Below are positions 18,887-28,434 of a stretch of 64,000 bases of DNA, piece after piece. Each line of letters opens with the position of its first letter. Position 1 is the first letter of the stretch. The notes beneath the pieces were generated by a model. That model saw only the letters and a program-made list of their open reading frames with translations. It searched no databases and had not been told where the DNA came from. The DNA comes from Vibrio renipiscarius (GTDB taxonomy: Bacteria; Pseudomonadota; Gammaproteobacteria; Enterobacterales; Vibrionaceae): the NCBI RefSeq assembly GCF_000827885.1, contig NZ_JTKH01000024.1:868001-932000 (forward strand), written 5' to 3'. Made by a program: the position numbers and the translations under genes.

Positions 18887-20256
18887 TACAATGATTCCTC
18901 GTTGCTCATTGGATGACAGATGGGCCAATCGACCATATCGACACTGTTTAACTGAGCCGCGGTACAGTGCCCTTGCCAGCGGTCAATGAAGACAAAATTA
19001 GCATCATATTGCTGGGTTTGTTTGTCGAGATCGAAACGGCGTGAGCCACGTGGATCGGCCCCAACCCCCGCAAGGTATTGCCAGTTTCCCCAATTTGATG
19101 CCACGTCATAATCCACGAGTTGCGTTTCAAAATAGGCCGCGCCATAGCGCCAATCAAGTTGCAGTTCATGGATCAAACAACTGGCCACAATTTGTCGACC
19201 ACGGTTGGACATGTAACCGGTTTGCTTCAGTTGATGCATGCAGGCATTGACGATGGGAAAAGGCGTTTCGCCTCGTTTCCATTGCAGAAAGCGTTGAGCA
19301 TAAAAACTGGTGAGGGGCGCGGAGGACTTGTTACCCGCGAACTGAAACAGTGAGGTTTTATTTTTTAGTGCAGACCAATAAAAATACTCCCGCCAGAGCA
19401 GCTCAAAAGAGATCCAGTAGGTGGAATCATTCGCGCCATATTGACGCTCGTGCTCCGCTAATCTGGCAAGGACGGTACGGGGCGATAAGCATCCCAGCGC
19501 TAACCACGGTGACAGCTTGGTTGAATAATCCATGCCATCTAAGTCGTTTCTGGTTTGCTTGTACTCTTGGGGTAAAGAGGAAGCGAAGTAACGTCGAGCA
19601 TGCGCGAGCCCGGCTTGTTCTCCGCCGTCAAATAGCGCTGGTGGAGAATCGCTCACCTCTTGGTATTGAGCGAGATCGTCAGCCTGAATGGTATTTTCAA
19701 TGTGCACATCGAAGGGCTTGGGTAGACCGGATAGTGGGGGGGCGATGTTGACGGGTAACTGGGGCTGCGCTTCCATTTGTTTGCGAAACTGGGTAAATGT
19801 TGCTGGCAGCGAAGCGAGTGAAAATGGCAAATCGGCCTTGCGATATAAACTGTGCACATTGTCTTGCGTCATCACCAAAGAAGGGAAGGCCACTTCGAGC
19901 TGCTGCCAAATATGGCGTTCATCGCTCCCAGCGAAATAATCACCGTAAAGATGAGTGACTGGGTATTGTTCAATGATGTTTGCCAAGGTCTTCAGAGGCG
20001 GCTCTGTCGTGACAACCAATCGTTGGCCTAAGGCGTTGAGTGATTCGCTGAGGTCGTATAAGGATTGAGAGAGAAAGCGTAATTTTGCTGCACCAAATTG
20101 ATTTTCTTGCGTGTAGTGAGTGAGAAATCGGGTCATATCGGGCATGCAATAAAGGCAAATGAGCATGTCAACTTCTTGCGATGCGCGCTGTAAAAGCGGG
20201 TTGTCATCAATACGTAAATCTTGCGTAAACCAATATAACCCTATTTTTTTCGTCAC
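18886..20256 (-). CDS. Cryptochrome DASH
   Basis: A FAD- and folate-binding photolyase homologue that repairs cyclobutane dimers mainly in single-stranded DNA and may signal blue light. The 456 residues begin with the photolyase Rossmann domain ([17 protein letters not shown]). The FAD-binding helical domain follows, with [25 protein letters not shown] and [11 protein letters not shown]. The C-terminal [18 protein letters not shown] is characteristic of DASH proteins. It is the first gene of the two-gene photolyase operon. Confidence 0.92.
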   Translation of the reverse strand: MTKKIGLYWFTQDLRIDDNPLLQRASQEVDMLICLYCMPDMTRFLTHYTQENQFGAAKLRFLSQSLYDLSESLNALGQRLVVTTEPPLKTLANIIEQYPVTHLYGDYFAGSDERHIWQQLEVAFPSLVMTQDNVHSLYRKADLPFSLASLPATFTQFRKQMEAQPQLPVNIAPPLSGLPKPFDVHIENTIQADDLAQYQEVSDSPPALFDGGEQAGLAHARRYFASSLPQEYKQTRNDLDGMDYSTKLSPWLALGCLSPRTVLARLAEHERQYGANDSTYWISFELLWREYFYWSALKNKTSLFQFAGNKSSAPLTSFYAQRFLQWKRGETPFPIVNACMHQLKQTGYMSNRGRQIVASCLIHELQLDWRYGAAYFETQLVDYDVASNWGNWQYLAGVGADPRGSRRFDLDKQTQQYDANFVFIDRWQGHCTAAQLNSVDMVDWPICHPMSNEESL

Positions 20257-20572
20257 GTTATGCTTCCTAATTCATCGTCTTTTTAGGTGGTTATTGTTAC
20301 GGAAAACGGCGTCGAACGATCAGCGAGAGTCTCTCTTCCTCTGCGCTTATTGTATCTAAAATCTATAAAGTCATTCTTTGGTCGTGGTGATTATCAACAA
20401 AAACTATAAAGTATTATCACCATTATCGGTATTGTTGTTGCCTGAGATGCACGCTAAATTAACGTCATCACCACGGACTTTCTTACCCGCCGTCATACAA
20501 TGAGAGGGTAATTGCGAAGCTTTGCTGCATCTTCAAGTTGTTTGGGTAAAGCATAATTTATTGGAGCCTTTC
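20257..20572. other. Divergent intergenic region cry-DASH / SDR
   Basis: It holds the promoter of the photolyase operon leftward and that of the SDR gene rightward. It contains one copy of the dispersed repeat CATCTTCAAGTTGTTTGGGT. No gene is seen. Confidence 0.5.
20527..20548. repeat. Dispersed Vibrio-type intergenic repeat, copy 1
   Basis: The core CTTCAAGTTGTTTGGG recurs at 49923-49938, and in diverged form at about 57853-57870 (GTCACGTTGTTTGGGG) and 63773-63790 (CTTCAAGATGTTTGAG). Confidence 0.6.
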
Positions 20573-21379
20573 ATGAACAAAACGATTTTAATTACTGGCG
20601 CAACAGATGGCATCGGTTTCGAAACAGCAAAAGTACTCGTTGGCCTGAATCATCACGTGATTGTGCACGGCAGAACGCCAGCGAAAGTGCAAGACGTTAC
20701 GCAGCAGCTACAAGCACTAAACGAGACGGTTCGTGTGGACTCGATTGTGGCCGACCTTTCCGATCTCACGGCGGTGCGTAACATGGCTCACGAAGTGGGT
20801 GAGCGTTTTGAATCGCTTGATGTGCTGATTAACAATGCGGGTGTCTATACGTTACCGGTAACGAAGGGGGCGGGTGGCCTAGACGTTCGTTTTTTGGTGA
20901 ACACCATTGCACCCTACATGCTGACAAAAGCCTTACTGCCAATGCTAAAGCCAGAAGGACGAGTGGTGAACCTTTCTTCTGCAGCGCAAGCCAGTGTCAA
21001 CCTTGATGCGTTAGACGGTCAACGTGCGCTCGGTGATTCTGATGCTTACGCACAGAGTAAATTGGCGCTCACAATGTGGTCACGTTTTTTAGGTCTACAA
21101 CAGGCAAAAAACGGCCCGACCGTGGTGTCTGTTAACCCGAAATCATTCTTGGGCAGCAAGATGGTTAAAGATGCTTACGGCGTGGATGGCGGTGATTTGT
21201 CACTTGGCGCTGATATCTTAGTACGAGCGGCGTTGGCGGATGAGTTTAGCCAAGCGCACGGCTTGTATTTTGATAATGATATTGAGCGTTTTGCTCAGCC
21301 ACACCCAGACGCATTAAATGAAGGCAAAGTGGCGCAGGTCATCGCGCACATTGATCGCTTGATTGTGTCACTGGCGTAA
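20573..21379 (+). CDS. Short-chain dehydrogenase/reductase
   Basis: An NAD(P)-dependent oxidoreductase of unknown substrate. The ATG at 20573 with GGAG 8 bp upstream gives 268 residues. Visible elements: the nucleotide-binding TGATDGIG near the N-terminus, NNAGVY, the catalytic Ser in NLSSAAQ and YAQSK with the catalytic Tyr and Lys. HGRTP after the first strand suggests NADP preference. It is a single gene convergent with the M14 peptidase gene. Confidence 0.88.
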   Translation: MNKTILITGATDGIGFETAKVLVGLNHHVIVHGRTPAKVQDVTQQLQALNETVRVDSIVADLSDLTAVRNMAHEVGERFESLDVLINNAGVYTLPVTKGAGGLDVRFLVNTIAPYMLTKALLPMLKPEGRVVNLSSAAQASVNLDALDGQRALGDSDAYAQSKLALTMWSRFLGLQQAKNGPTVVSVNPKSFLGSKMVKDAYGVDGGDLSLGADILVRAALADEFSQAHGLYFDNDIERFAQPHPDALNEGKVAQVIAHIDRLIVSLA

Positions 21380-21501
21380 CAACGAGCCGTGACTCTCTGC
21401 TTGCTTGATTTGTTATGTGGGTAGAGAGCATCACCTTAGATAGCTCTAGTTCGATATCGAACAATTTATATCGAACAATTGATATTGAATTCGTGTTGAA
21501 T

Positions 21502-21539
21502 AAAAAAGAGAGCCGGCGGAGATCGCGGCTCTCTTTTTT
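21502..21539. terminator. Bidirectional terminator
   Basis: A stem AAAAAAGAGAGCCG/CGGCTCTCTTTTTT around a 10-nt loop, between the convergent SDR and M14 peptidase genes. Confidence 0.9.
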
Positions 21540-21588
21540 CGTTCAAACAGACTTGTTTCTGTTTGATAATCTCAATCTGATAGCGCGA

Positions 21589-22518
21589 TTACGCGTTCAA
21601 ATGATGAGTGATGACAAAGTCTAAACCACCGGTAATGGCGGCAACTTGCGCTTGATTACATTCAGCGTCAGTCACTTTCGGGCTGTCTGGATACACTTCC
21701 GTCGTGGTGTGGAATAGGCATTCCGTTACACCGCCACATAGGCCAAGCTGTTTCATTGGGTAAAGGATTACGCCTTCTTGCACTACCTCAGAACCAATGA
21801 TCTCACCGTTCTCATCTGCCGGTGCAATGTGCGTCACTTTCGCTACTGAGGCAATGATCGCCGCTTGAAATTCTGGTTGAGGGTTTAGCGTGTCACCGAC
21901 GGTGTAGAAACCATCAGGAATGGTGTCAGCGTCGTACTCTACGCCATCGCGAGCGGCCAATGCAGGTCTAAATTCTGATTCGTCAGTATCGGTCGTTTCG
22001 TGTAAATCAAAGTGCACCAAGAAATCACCAAGACTCGCCACTAATTGACGCAACGCTGCCGATTCTTCGGCTGGCGTGTCTTGATAGAACGAGCGGTTTG
22101 GATCCGTCGCTAGGGCGTTCCAACGGTTGATCGTTTCATAACCCCAAGGGCTCACGCATGGCGCGATCGCGATATTAAAGGTTGCGCTGTATTGTTCCGC
22201 TTTTTGCGCAGCAAATTCTAGCGCGCCTTGAACTCCGCTTGTTTCGTAACCATGCACACCACCCGTAATTAATACGCTTGGTTTGTCTTGTGACCAGTTT
22301 TTGCTTTTTATGCAGTAAAGCGGGAAGCGGTCGGCGTCATAAGATAATGCGCCATATTGTTCAACATCAAAGCGCTCTTTCAGTGCTTCAATTTTAGGTA
22401 ATACTTCTTCGCTGTATAGGCGTTTGATTGTGGTTTGCTCACGCCATGCTTGGCGTTCAGCATCACCCCATTTTTGGCCTGGAGTGCCGATTGGATAAGT
22501 GTCGTTTACTGTCATCAT
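21589..22518 (-). CDS. M14-family zinc metallocarboxypeptidase
   Basis: A zinc carboxypeptidase-like hydrolase related to M14/succinylglutamate-desuccinylase proteins. Of its 309 residues (ATG at 22518 preceded by AAGAAG) the zinc motif GGVHGYETSG supplies His and Glu, and the third ligand His lies in FDLHETTDTD. The C-terminal part has the conserved TECLFHTT. No signal peptide remains with this start, so the protein is probably cytoplasmic. The substrate is unknown. A longer frame to 22608 exists but has no ribosome site. Confidence 0.8.
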   Translation of the reverse strand: MMTVNDTYPIGTPGQKWGDAERQAWREQTTIKRLYSEEVLPKIEALKERFDVEQYGALSYDADRFPLYCIKSKNWSQDKPSVLITGGVHGYETSGVQGALEFAAQKAEQYSATFNIAIAPCVSPWGYETINRWNALATDPNRSFYQDTPAEESAALRQLVASLGDFLVHFDLHETTDTDESEFRPALAARDGVEYDADTIPDGFYTVGDTLNPQPEFQAAIIASVAKVTHIAPADENGEIIGSEVVQEGVILYPMKQLGLCGGVTECLFHTTTEVYPDSPKVTDAECNQAQVAAITGGLDFVITHHLNA

Positions 22519-22832
22519 TCGCTTCTTATTTGATGGGAACAGAATGAGCATAGCGAGGTGAAAGATAGCGTGCAAATGGAATTCTGAATAAAAACGAAAA
22601 GCGAACATTTGTTGTGCGCAAAGAGGTCTCCGAAGATTGTCTTTAACGGTTGTTCGTTGATCTTTTGGAGTGTTTTCAGCCGCCTTGGCTGCCTACGCCG
22701 ATTGACTACGCCAAAGGAAATGCGTTAGAGGGTGACGTATTTGATGGTGTGTGGCATATAATGAGTCATAAAATACGACACGTGGTGTACGCCGCAGAAG
22801 GATGTCGAGTCAATGAATGGAGATCGCGCAAT
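22519..22832. other. Divergent intergenic region M14 peptidase / alpha-amylase
   Basis: It contains the promoters of both genes. The amylase frame stays open leftward to 22650 with possible ATGs at 22764 and 22650, but the conserved protein starts at 22833. Confidence 0.45.
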
Positions 22833-24206
22833 ATGAGTCATGTTAATCATACGGATGTTATTTTACATGCCTTTGATTGGCCGTATTCGCTGGTGGAAGA
22901 GTACGCACAGCAAATCTCAGATTTAGGGTATAAATCGGTACTGATTTCACCTGCAATGAAATCATTATGTCTTGAAGAAGGGACACCATGGTGGCAGCGT
23001 TACCAGCCGCAAGATTATCGTGTCGTGAGTAATCAGTTGGGTGACCTTTCATCATTGAAATCGATGTTAGTGGCGTTGGAAGAAAAAGGCATCCACCCAT
23101 ATGCAGACGTTGTCTTTAACCATATGGCCAATGAATCTGATATTCGAGATGATCTTCAATACCCAAGTGAAGAGGTATTGACGCACTATCAACAACATCC
23201 GTCGTATTATCAAAATCAGGCCTTATTTGGGGATTTGAACACGCCTTTATTTACCCATGACGATTTTGTGGCGGCATTTGGTATTTCTGACTGGCGGGAT
23301 AAATGGCAAGTGCAACATGGCCGTTTGGTTGGGAGTGAACAAGACCCTGGCCTACCAACCTTGGCGGCGAATGCACATGTGATCGCCCAACAACGCGCTT
23401 ACTTAGTGGCACTGAAAGAGCTTGGATTTAAAGGCTTTAGGATTGATGCCGCTAAGCACATGACGTTAGACCATCTCGCTGAGGTGTGGAGCGAGGATAT
23501 ATGCCAAGGTGTTCACGTCTTTGGTGAAATCATCACCGATGGTGGCGCAAGCAAGCAGGAGTATGAAACGTTCCTTGAACCCTACTTAGCCAACACAATG
23601 CTTGGCGCTTATGATTTTCCATTATTTCAAACGCTTTTCGATGCCCTGCAAGCGACCGGCAGTTTAACCAGCTTGGTTGACCCGTACAGTATCGGACAAG
23701 CCTTAGCCGAAAACCGAGCGATCACCTTTGTGACGACTCATGACATCCCGAATAATGCCGTGTTTCAAGGGTTAGTTTTAGAGGAAGCGTTAGAGATGCT
23801 GGGGTATGTGTACTTATTGGGCCGCGATGGCGGAGTCCCTTTGATATACAGCGATCTTAATCCCGCGCGCAGTGATGACCCACAAAGTGATGCTCAATCA
23901 CAACATCGTTGGCATGACACATGGCAAAGCCAGTCAATGAAGATGATGATTCAGTTCCACAATCAAATGCATGGTTTACCCATGATAACGCTGAGCTCAT
24001 GTGCTGAAACATTGGCGTTTCAACGCGGAGAAGAAGGGATCGTATTACTCAATAAGTCTGATAAGCAGCAGCGCTTTGAGTTGCCGATTAGCGGTGTCTG
24101 GAGTGATTTACTCATGAACAGCCAATGTGAAGTGAGAAACGACACACTGGTTGTTGCCGTGCCACCTTGCAGTGGCGCGATGCTCGTTTTAGAGTCTTGC
24201 GAATAG
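22833..24206 (+). CDS. GH13 alpha-amylase family glycosidase
   Basis: A glycoside hydrolase of family 13 that cleaves alpha-1,4-glucan bonds. With the ATG at 22833 it is 457 residues, without signal peptide, so an intracellular maltodextrin/glycogen-processing role is likely. The four GH13 regions are visible: ADVVFNHMAN, GFRIDAAKHM with the catalytic aspartate, HVFGEII with the acid/base glutamate, and FVTTHDIPNN with the transition-state aspartate. The small C-terminal domain ends in a beta-sandwich. It is convergent with the AraC-like gene only 10 bp away. Confidence 0.88.
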   Translation: MSHVNHTDVILHAFDWPYSLVEEYAQQISDLGYKSVLISPAMKSLCLEEGTPWWQRYQPQDYRVVSNQLGDLSSLKSMLVALEEKGIHPYADVVFNHMANESDIRDDLQYPSEEVLTHYQQHPSYYQNQALFGDLNTPLFTHDDFVAAFGISDWRDKWQVQHGRLVGSEQDPGLPTLAANAHVIAQQRAYLVALKELGFKGFRIDAAKHMTLDHLAEVWSEDICQGVHVFGEIITDGGASKQEYETFLEPYLANTMLGAYDFPLFQTLFDALQATGSLTSLVDPYSIGQALAENRAITFVTTHDIPNNAVFQGLVLEEALEMLGYVYLLGRDGGVPLIYSDLNPARSDDPQSDAQSQHRWHDTWQSQSMKMMIQFHNQMHGLPMITLSSCAETLAFQRGEEGIVLLNKSDKQQRFELPISGVWSDLLMNSQCEVRNDTLVVAVPPCSGAMLVLESCE

Positions 24207-24216
24207 CGGCGAAGTA

Positions 24217-24819
24217 TTATTCGCCAGCAATCGTATGGTAAAGAGCACGGAAAGCATCGACATTTCCTGAAAACAAGTCATTGATAACTTTGACTTGTGC
24301 TTGGCCTGAAAGTAGGCGTTTTCGCGCTTCACGGACACGCAATGTGACTTGCACATCTTGAGGCAAGTCACCGGCTTGATCGGGGTGCCATTGTGAGACT
24401 TGTTGACTGAAACTATCGAGAGTAAGCGTTGGTGAGCAGTCAGTCAGTTCTTTTAATAGAAGATTAAGTAACTCAACTTTCGCTAAACGTTCATCTGGCA
24501 TTTGCGCTAAACGGTTGATGATGGCTTGTGACAGCTCATTCAGTTCAATATAACCCGCTTGTTTCGGCAGCGGTTGTGCGACGCGGCAAGAAACCTCCGT
24601 ATGCTGAACACGAGTTTGTGGCAAGCAACAAACAGACGCAAGGCAATCAAAAGGTAGCCATATCGCTTGGCCTTCTTTTACGGCATATTCATGCTTTCCC
24701 AACCGGACTAATACCAATCCACATTCGACGGTCAGCAATGTGTGCTTCAGCAGCTTCTTTCGAGGTGTGATGGATAGAAATTCAATATTCGTCGTCTGAT
24801 GAGAAATAGAGTAGTGCAT
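24217..24819 (-). CDS. AraC-like regulator with short HTH region
   Basis: A 200-residue protein whose first 90 residues look like a cupin sensor domain (TVECGLVLVRLGKHEYAVKEGQAIWLPFD). The last 50 carry an AraC-like helix-turn-helix remnant (VREARKRLLSGQAQVKVINDL then GNVDAFRALYHTI). It is shorter than the usual 250-300 residues, and the second HTH is diverged from the consensus. The link to sugar control (neighbouring amylase) is only positional. Confidence 0.65.
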   Translation of the reverse strand: MHYSISHQTTNIEFLSITPRKKLLKHTLLTVECGLVLVRLGKHEYAVKEGQAIWLPFDCLASVCCLPQTRVQHTEVSCRVAQPLPKQAGYIELNELSQAIINRLAQMPDERLAKVELLNLLLKELTDCSPTLTLDSFSQQVSQWHPDQAGDLPQDVQVTLRVREARKRLLSGQAQVKVINDLFSGNVDAFRALYHTIAGE

Positions 24820-25009
24820 GGAATGGCTCGATAAATATGGGGCGCTAAGATTACCGTTTCTTCAGTTAAAAAGCCATGATCAGCATCGGTTGTCACCCCT
24901 ACAAATTTGTCGTTCTGGTCTGACCTTACTGAATATGTGTGTTCTAATGCTGCTAAGAATCCATTCTATGCGTAGAATGGCCCGCGATTTGTGACTAATT
25001 TAGACTGAA

Positions 25010-26110
25010 ATGACTGAGAATACTGATCCTTATATTGAAATTCGTCCTTATAACAATGACGAGATTCCAGCGGCAATTGACCGCTTAATTCAAGATGAAG
25101 AGTTTATCTCTGCGATCTTGCAACATCGATTCTCAAACCATGCCGCTTGGTTTAAAACCCTAATGGCGCCGATGGTTAAAGTGTATTTGAAATTCAAGTG
25201 GGCAAAACTCAACTCTATTGAAGCGATTCAACTGGAAGTGAAAAAGTATTTGCAGCAAACCCTGAATAGCACGACGCAAGGCGTGACCTACAGTGGTTTA
25301 GAGAAATTGGATCACAATACGGCTTATCTCTTTGTGTCCAACCACCGTGATATCGCCATGGATCCGGCATTGGTCAATTTTGGTTTGTATCAAAGTAACC
25401 ACAAAACGGTGCGAATCGCGATTGGCGATAATTTACTGAAAAAGCCTTGTGCGACCGAACTGATGCGCCTAAACAAAAGTTTTATTGTGAAGCGTTCAGC
25501 GAAAGGCCCACGAGAGATGATGAAAGCCCTCGGAACGCTTTCTTCTTACATTAAACACTCGTTAGATACAGGCAATTCTATCTGGATTGCGCAAAGAGAA
25601 GGGCGAGCAAAAGACGGCAATGATGTCACGGAACCTGCAATCTTAAAAATGTTCCACGTTGCTGGCCGAAAAGACAAAATTGAATTTGGCCCCTATATTC
25701 AATCATTGAATATTGTGCCGGTTTCCATTGCTTATGAAAATGACCCGTGCGATGTGGCAAAAGCCAGAGAGCTCTATGAGAAACTGGTGAATGGTCGCTA
25801 TGAAAAAGGCGAATTTGAAGATATCGAAAGTATCATCCAAGGTATCGTTGGGAATAAGGGCCGCGTGCATGTTGCGTTTGGTGACGTCATAGACCGTGAG
25901 TACGCCACACCTGATGCATTAGCCTCTGAGATTGATCGTCAAATTCACGCTAACTATAAACTGTTCCCAATGAACAAGTTGGCTGCTGGAGATGAAACGG
26001 TGGATGAAGCTGTGAAAGCGCAATTGGCTGAAAAACTGAATCAATTGCCAGAAGGTGCACACTCATTCTTAGTGGACAGTTATGCCAATCCGGTGCGAAA
26101 CCAAGCATAA
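25010..26110 (+). CDS. PlsC-like glycerophosphate acyltransferase
   Basis: A 366-residue lysophospholipid acyltransferase-domain protein. The acyltransferase motif I is NHRDIAMD (about residues 109-116) and motif III-like WIAQREGRAKDG follows at about 196-207. The length, longer than PlsC (about 245), and the lack of clear transmembrane helices resemble a group of uncharacterised bacterial acyltransferases; the acceptor is unknown. It has its own terminator and no operon partner. Confidence 0.82.
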   Translation: MTENTDPYIEIRPYNNDEIPAAIDRLIQDEEFISAILQHRFSNHAAWFKTLMAPMVKVYLKFKWAKLNSIEAIQLEVKKYLQQTLNSTTQGVTYSGLEKLDHNTAYLFVSNHRDIAMDPALVNFGLYQSNHKTVRIAIGDNLLKKPCATELMRLNKSFIVKRSAKGPREMMKALGTLSSYIKHSLDTGNSIWIAQREGRAKDGNDVTEPAILKMFHVAGRKDKIEFGPYIQSLNIVPVSIAYENDPCDVAKARELYEKLVNGRYEKGEFEDIESIIQGIVGNKGRVHVAFGDVIDREYATPDALASEIDRQIHANYKLFPMNKLAAGDETVDEAVKAQLAEKLNQLPEGAHSFLVDSYANPVRNQA

Positions 26111-26137
26111 CGAAGAACAAGTCGAATATTTATTTAG

Positions 26138-26162
26138 AAGGGTAGCGTTGCTGCCCTTTTTT
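26138..26162. terminator. Terminator after the acyltransferase gene
   Basis: AAGGGTAGC/GCTGCCCTT with loop GTT, then T6. It lies between two convergent genes. Confidence 0.88.
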
Positions 26163-26182
26163 GATCGTGAAGCGGCGAGAAT

Positions 26183-26791
26183 CTACAACGCGACAGCGCC
26201 GCCAAGTGTGAGCTTACTTGGCCATTTAGTGATTTTGTTTCCCCCTAGGAACAGATTGCCCTTTATGGTCATCGTCTCAGGGAGTTGAGTGATGTTAGAG
26301 CCGCCTAAGAAGAGGTCACCATTCACAATCAACCCTTCTGGAAGCATGCTTAAGGGGGTGCGCATCACGCTCAGATCGCCATTCACTCGCAAGCGATTGG
26401 GCAGTTTTTCCAGTGGTGTATCGGTAAAGTTAAGGTAGCCGCCGACTTTTATTCCTGAGGGCCAGCGCTTAATTTTTCCGCCAAGAAAATTGGCGTAACC
26501 CCGTATATACGTCCCTTTTCCTATCGTAACCAACGCACTATTTGCCGCTTCAAGGTTACCTTGTATCGAGGTGTCTTTCGGCAGGCGTTTGATATGAGTG
26601 TGCGCCATGTTGAGATTACCATCAATGCTAAATCCATCGTGTAACTCAGTATAAGGCTTATGGCGTAAATCCAAATTGCCATAATTGTCTAAGTGATTGA
26701 GTGTACGAAAAGCATCCAGTTTTTGGGCGGAAGCGACAGGAGAAAGCAGCGTTGCGCCTAATGAAAACGCGATGAGTAGAGGTCGAATCAT
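26183..26791 (-). CDS. Secreted repeat protein (LRR-like / polymer-forming fold)
   Basis: A 202-residue protein with a signal peptide (about residues 1-22, ending SPVASA). The rest is at least six repeats of about 20-21 residues on the pattern LP-x-G-L-x-V-x-G-x-L-x-L-x-x-T-x-I, for example LPEGLIVNGDLFLGGSNITQ. The periodic GDL/GNL steps suggest a right-handed beta-solenoid or leucine-rich-repeat rod in the periplasm or outside the cell. No lipobox or membrane anchor is seen. The function is unknown. Confidence 0.72.
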   Translation of the reverse strand: MIRPLLIAFSLGATLLSPVASAQKLDAFRTLNHLDNYGNLDLRHKPYTELHDGFSIDGNLNMAHTHIKRLPKDTSIQGNLEAANSALVTIGKGTYIRGYANFLGGKIKRWPSGIKVGGYLNFTDTPLEKLPNRLRVNGDLSVMRTPLSMLPEGLIVNGDLFLGGSNITQLPETMTIKGNLFLGGNKITKWPSKLTLGGAVAL

Positions 26792-26878
26792 AACGGACTG
26801 GCTATCAATGAAGGGGGAACAGTATTGCGAACCGAGACGATAAGGTCAACGATTGAAGGGCCGAGATGGGATCAAGAT

Positions 26879-26899
26879 AAAGCGGGCAACGCCCGCTTT
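26879..26899 (-). terminator. Terminator of the DUF406 gene
   Basis: A perfect AAAGCGGGC/GCCCGCTTT stem with a 3-nt loop, immediately after the stop codon of the leftward DUF406 gene. Confidence 0.75.
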
Positions 26900-26903
26900 G
26901 GTA

Positions 26904-27200
26904 TTAGCGAGTTAGAGAGCGAGTCTTTAATTCGAAAATCAGTTTTTCAGCACTTACTTCGAACTTAAAACGAGCCGTTAGTTCGGTAGAGTCTGCGTTC
27001 ACTTCTGTTGCTTCATATTCAACAGCCGCGTTCACTTGTTTTGCTAGTTCAACGTATTTTGCTAGTTCAACTTCTAATAGCGAGTGATCTTGAGAAAAAA
27101 TGGTCACTTCCGCTATGTCGTCGCCTTCTTTGATGAAAAAACCCATTTCACCAGCACAACCACACGCTTCACATACTTGAGCTTCTAGTTCATTACTCAT
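26904..27200 (-). CDS. YfcZ/YiiS family protein (DUF406)
   Basis: A 98-residue cytoplasmic protein of the DUF406 (YfcZ/YiiS) family. The N-terminal cysteines in VCEACGCAGEMGFFI and the acidic middle are characteristic. The function of the family is unknown. The ATG at 27200 follows AAGAGGA. It is monocistronic. Confidence 0.85.
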   Translation of the reverse strand: MSNELEAQVCEACGCAGEMGFFIKEGDDIAEVTIFSQDHSLLEVELAKYVELAKQVNAAVEYEATEVNADSTELTARFKFEVSAEKLIFELKTRSLTR

Positions 27201-27684
27201 CGTACAATCCTCTTAAAAAAATCATGGATATTTTATCGGTATATTTGAACATAATCCATCTAAATGCAACGGTGTCGCGTGGGGTTGTTTCGTTGTGCAG
27301 GATCGACTTTTACGATGATCCCTGCCATTTTTAACGATTTCCTGCATTTTCTTGTGTGATGTGCTTCATATAGGCTCAAATATTACTGTTATTATTTAGT
27401 CAGAATGGTGTGCGTTTAGTTGTAAGTGGTCTAGATTTGTAACATCATCCCTGCATTCATAAAGACATAATAAATGACTCGTATTCATATTCTTTTGATG
27501 CATTATTTTTGAGAAAAAGCGTGAGCTTTTGTTATTTAGCAAAATTGAGACAAAGCAGCATGGTAAGATGCGATGCAAAGACATACATCAACATATTGTT
27601 ATTATTGTTAAGTAATAGATATCACGAGTCTCTATTTTTATTGACTCACTTTGAGTCAAATGGATTTACAAGAAGAGCTTAGAC
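27201..27684. other. Intergenic region upstream of luxT
   Basis: An AT-rich 480-bp region. The luxT ribosome site AAGAAGAG is at about 27670. The length suggests several regulatory inputs, but no operator could be named. No gene is seen. Confidence 0.45.
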
Positions 27685-28146
27685 ATGCCAAAGCGTAGTA
27701 AAGAAGATACTGAAATTACCATCCAGAAAATAATGGACGCCGTCGTTGACCAACTTCTTCGTTTGGGTTACGACAAAATGTCATACACCACGTTGAGCCA
27801 ACAAACCGGGGTTTCTCGTACGGGTATCAGCCACCACTTTCCGAAGAAAACGGATTTTTCAGCCGCGTTAGATGGCCGTATTTTCAGAATGTTTGTAGAG
27901 CATCTTAATTTTGATGCGAGTTTAAGTGACTTTTCCGATAGCTGGGTAAAAGCGCTCGATAACAGTGAATTTTTAGCCATACTTCGTCTGCTGTTCCATC
28001 ATATTGTGACGTCTGAAACCGCGCATGAATTTGCGGCGAATGGCATTGACCGTTTATATAAAGCAGTTGAAGTGAAGTTTGGTGACGGCAGTGCAAAAGA
28101 ATTAGAGTGGTTGCTGGGTAAATCACTTATTCGTATGGCACATTAA
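27685..28146 (+). CDS. luxT: TetR-family regulator LuxT/SwrT
   Basis: A TetR-type DNA-binding regulator. LuxT, reported in V. harveyi as a 153-residue protein, acts on luxO/qrr1, and SwrT controls swarming in V. parahaemolyticus. This protein is exactly 153 residues: an N-terminal HTH (MSYTTLSQQTGVSRTGISHH followed by FPKKTDF) and a short ligand domain that ends at about residue 150. I assign it from recalled sequence and length. It stands alone with a strong terminator. Confidence 0.78.
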   Translation: MPKRSKEDTEITIQKIMDAVVDQLLRLGYDKMSYTTLSQQTGVSRTGISHHFPKKTDFSAALDGRIFRMFVEHLNFDASLSDFSDSWVKALDNSEFLAILRLLFHHIVTSETAHEFAANGIDRLYKAVEVKFGDGSAKELEWLLGKSLIRMAH

Positions 28147-28172
28147 TCGATGTAACATCATGTTGATTTTGA

Positions 28173-28201
28173 AAACCAGTGGTTCAGCCACTGGTTTTTT
28201 T
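28173..28201 (+). terminator. Terminator of luxT
   Basis: AAACCAGTGG/CCACTGGTTT stem, 4-nt loop, T7 run. Confidence 0.92.
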
Positions 28202-28310
28202 ATGCCACAAGCCTAGGTCATACATCGAATCCTCGAGGAGAATGTTGGCGTAATTTGTTGAAGAGAGCGGATATACCCGCCTGACGTGAAGGCGCAACGG
28301 TGTGGTTCGG

Positions 28311-28333
28311 CACTTTCAAACCTCATCGCATAG
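28311..28333. repeat. Dispersed repeat B, copy 1
   Basis: A 23-bp sequence of the form CACTYTCAAACCTCATCGCATAG that recurs with one mismatch at 57769-57791. Both copies are preceded by an ATACCCG element 35-55 bp upstream, so the repeat unit is probably longer and diverged. Confidence 0.65.
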
Positions 28334-28434
28334 TGCTTATAGCAGGTTGAATTATCTACGTTTAAACCGTATCTGGCCCTATAACTATCTGTTACAATCG
28401 TGACGATAAATCCCACTCATGGCACTAGGTACCG

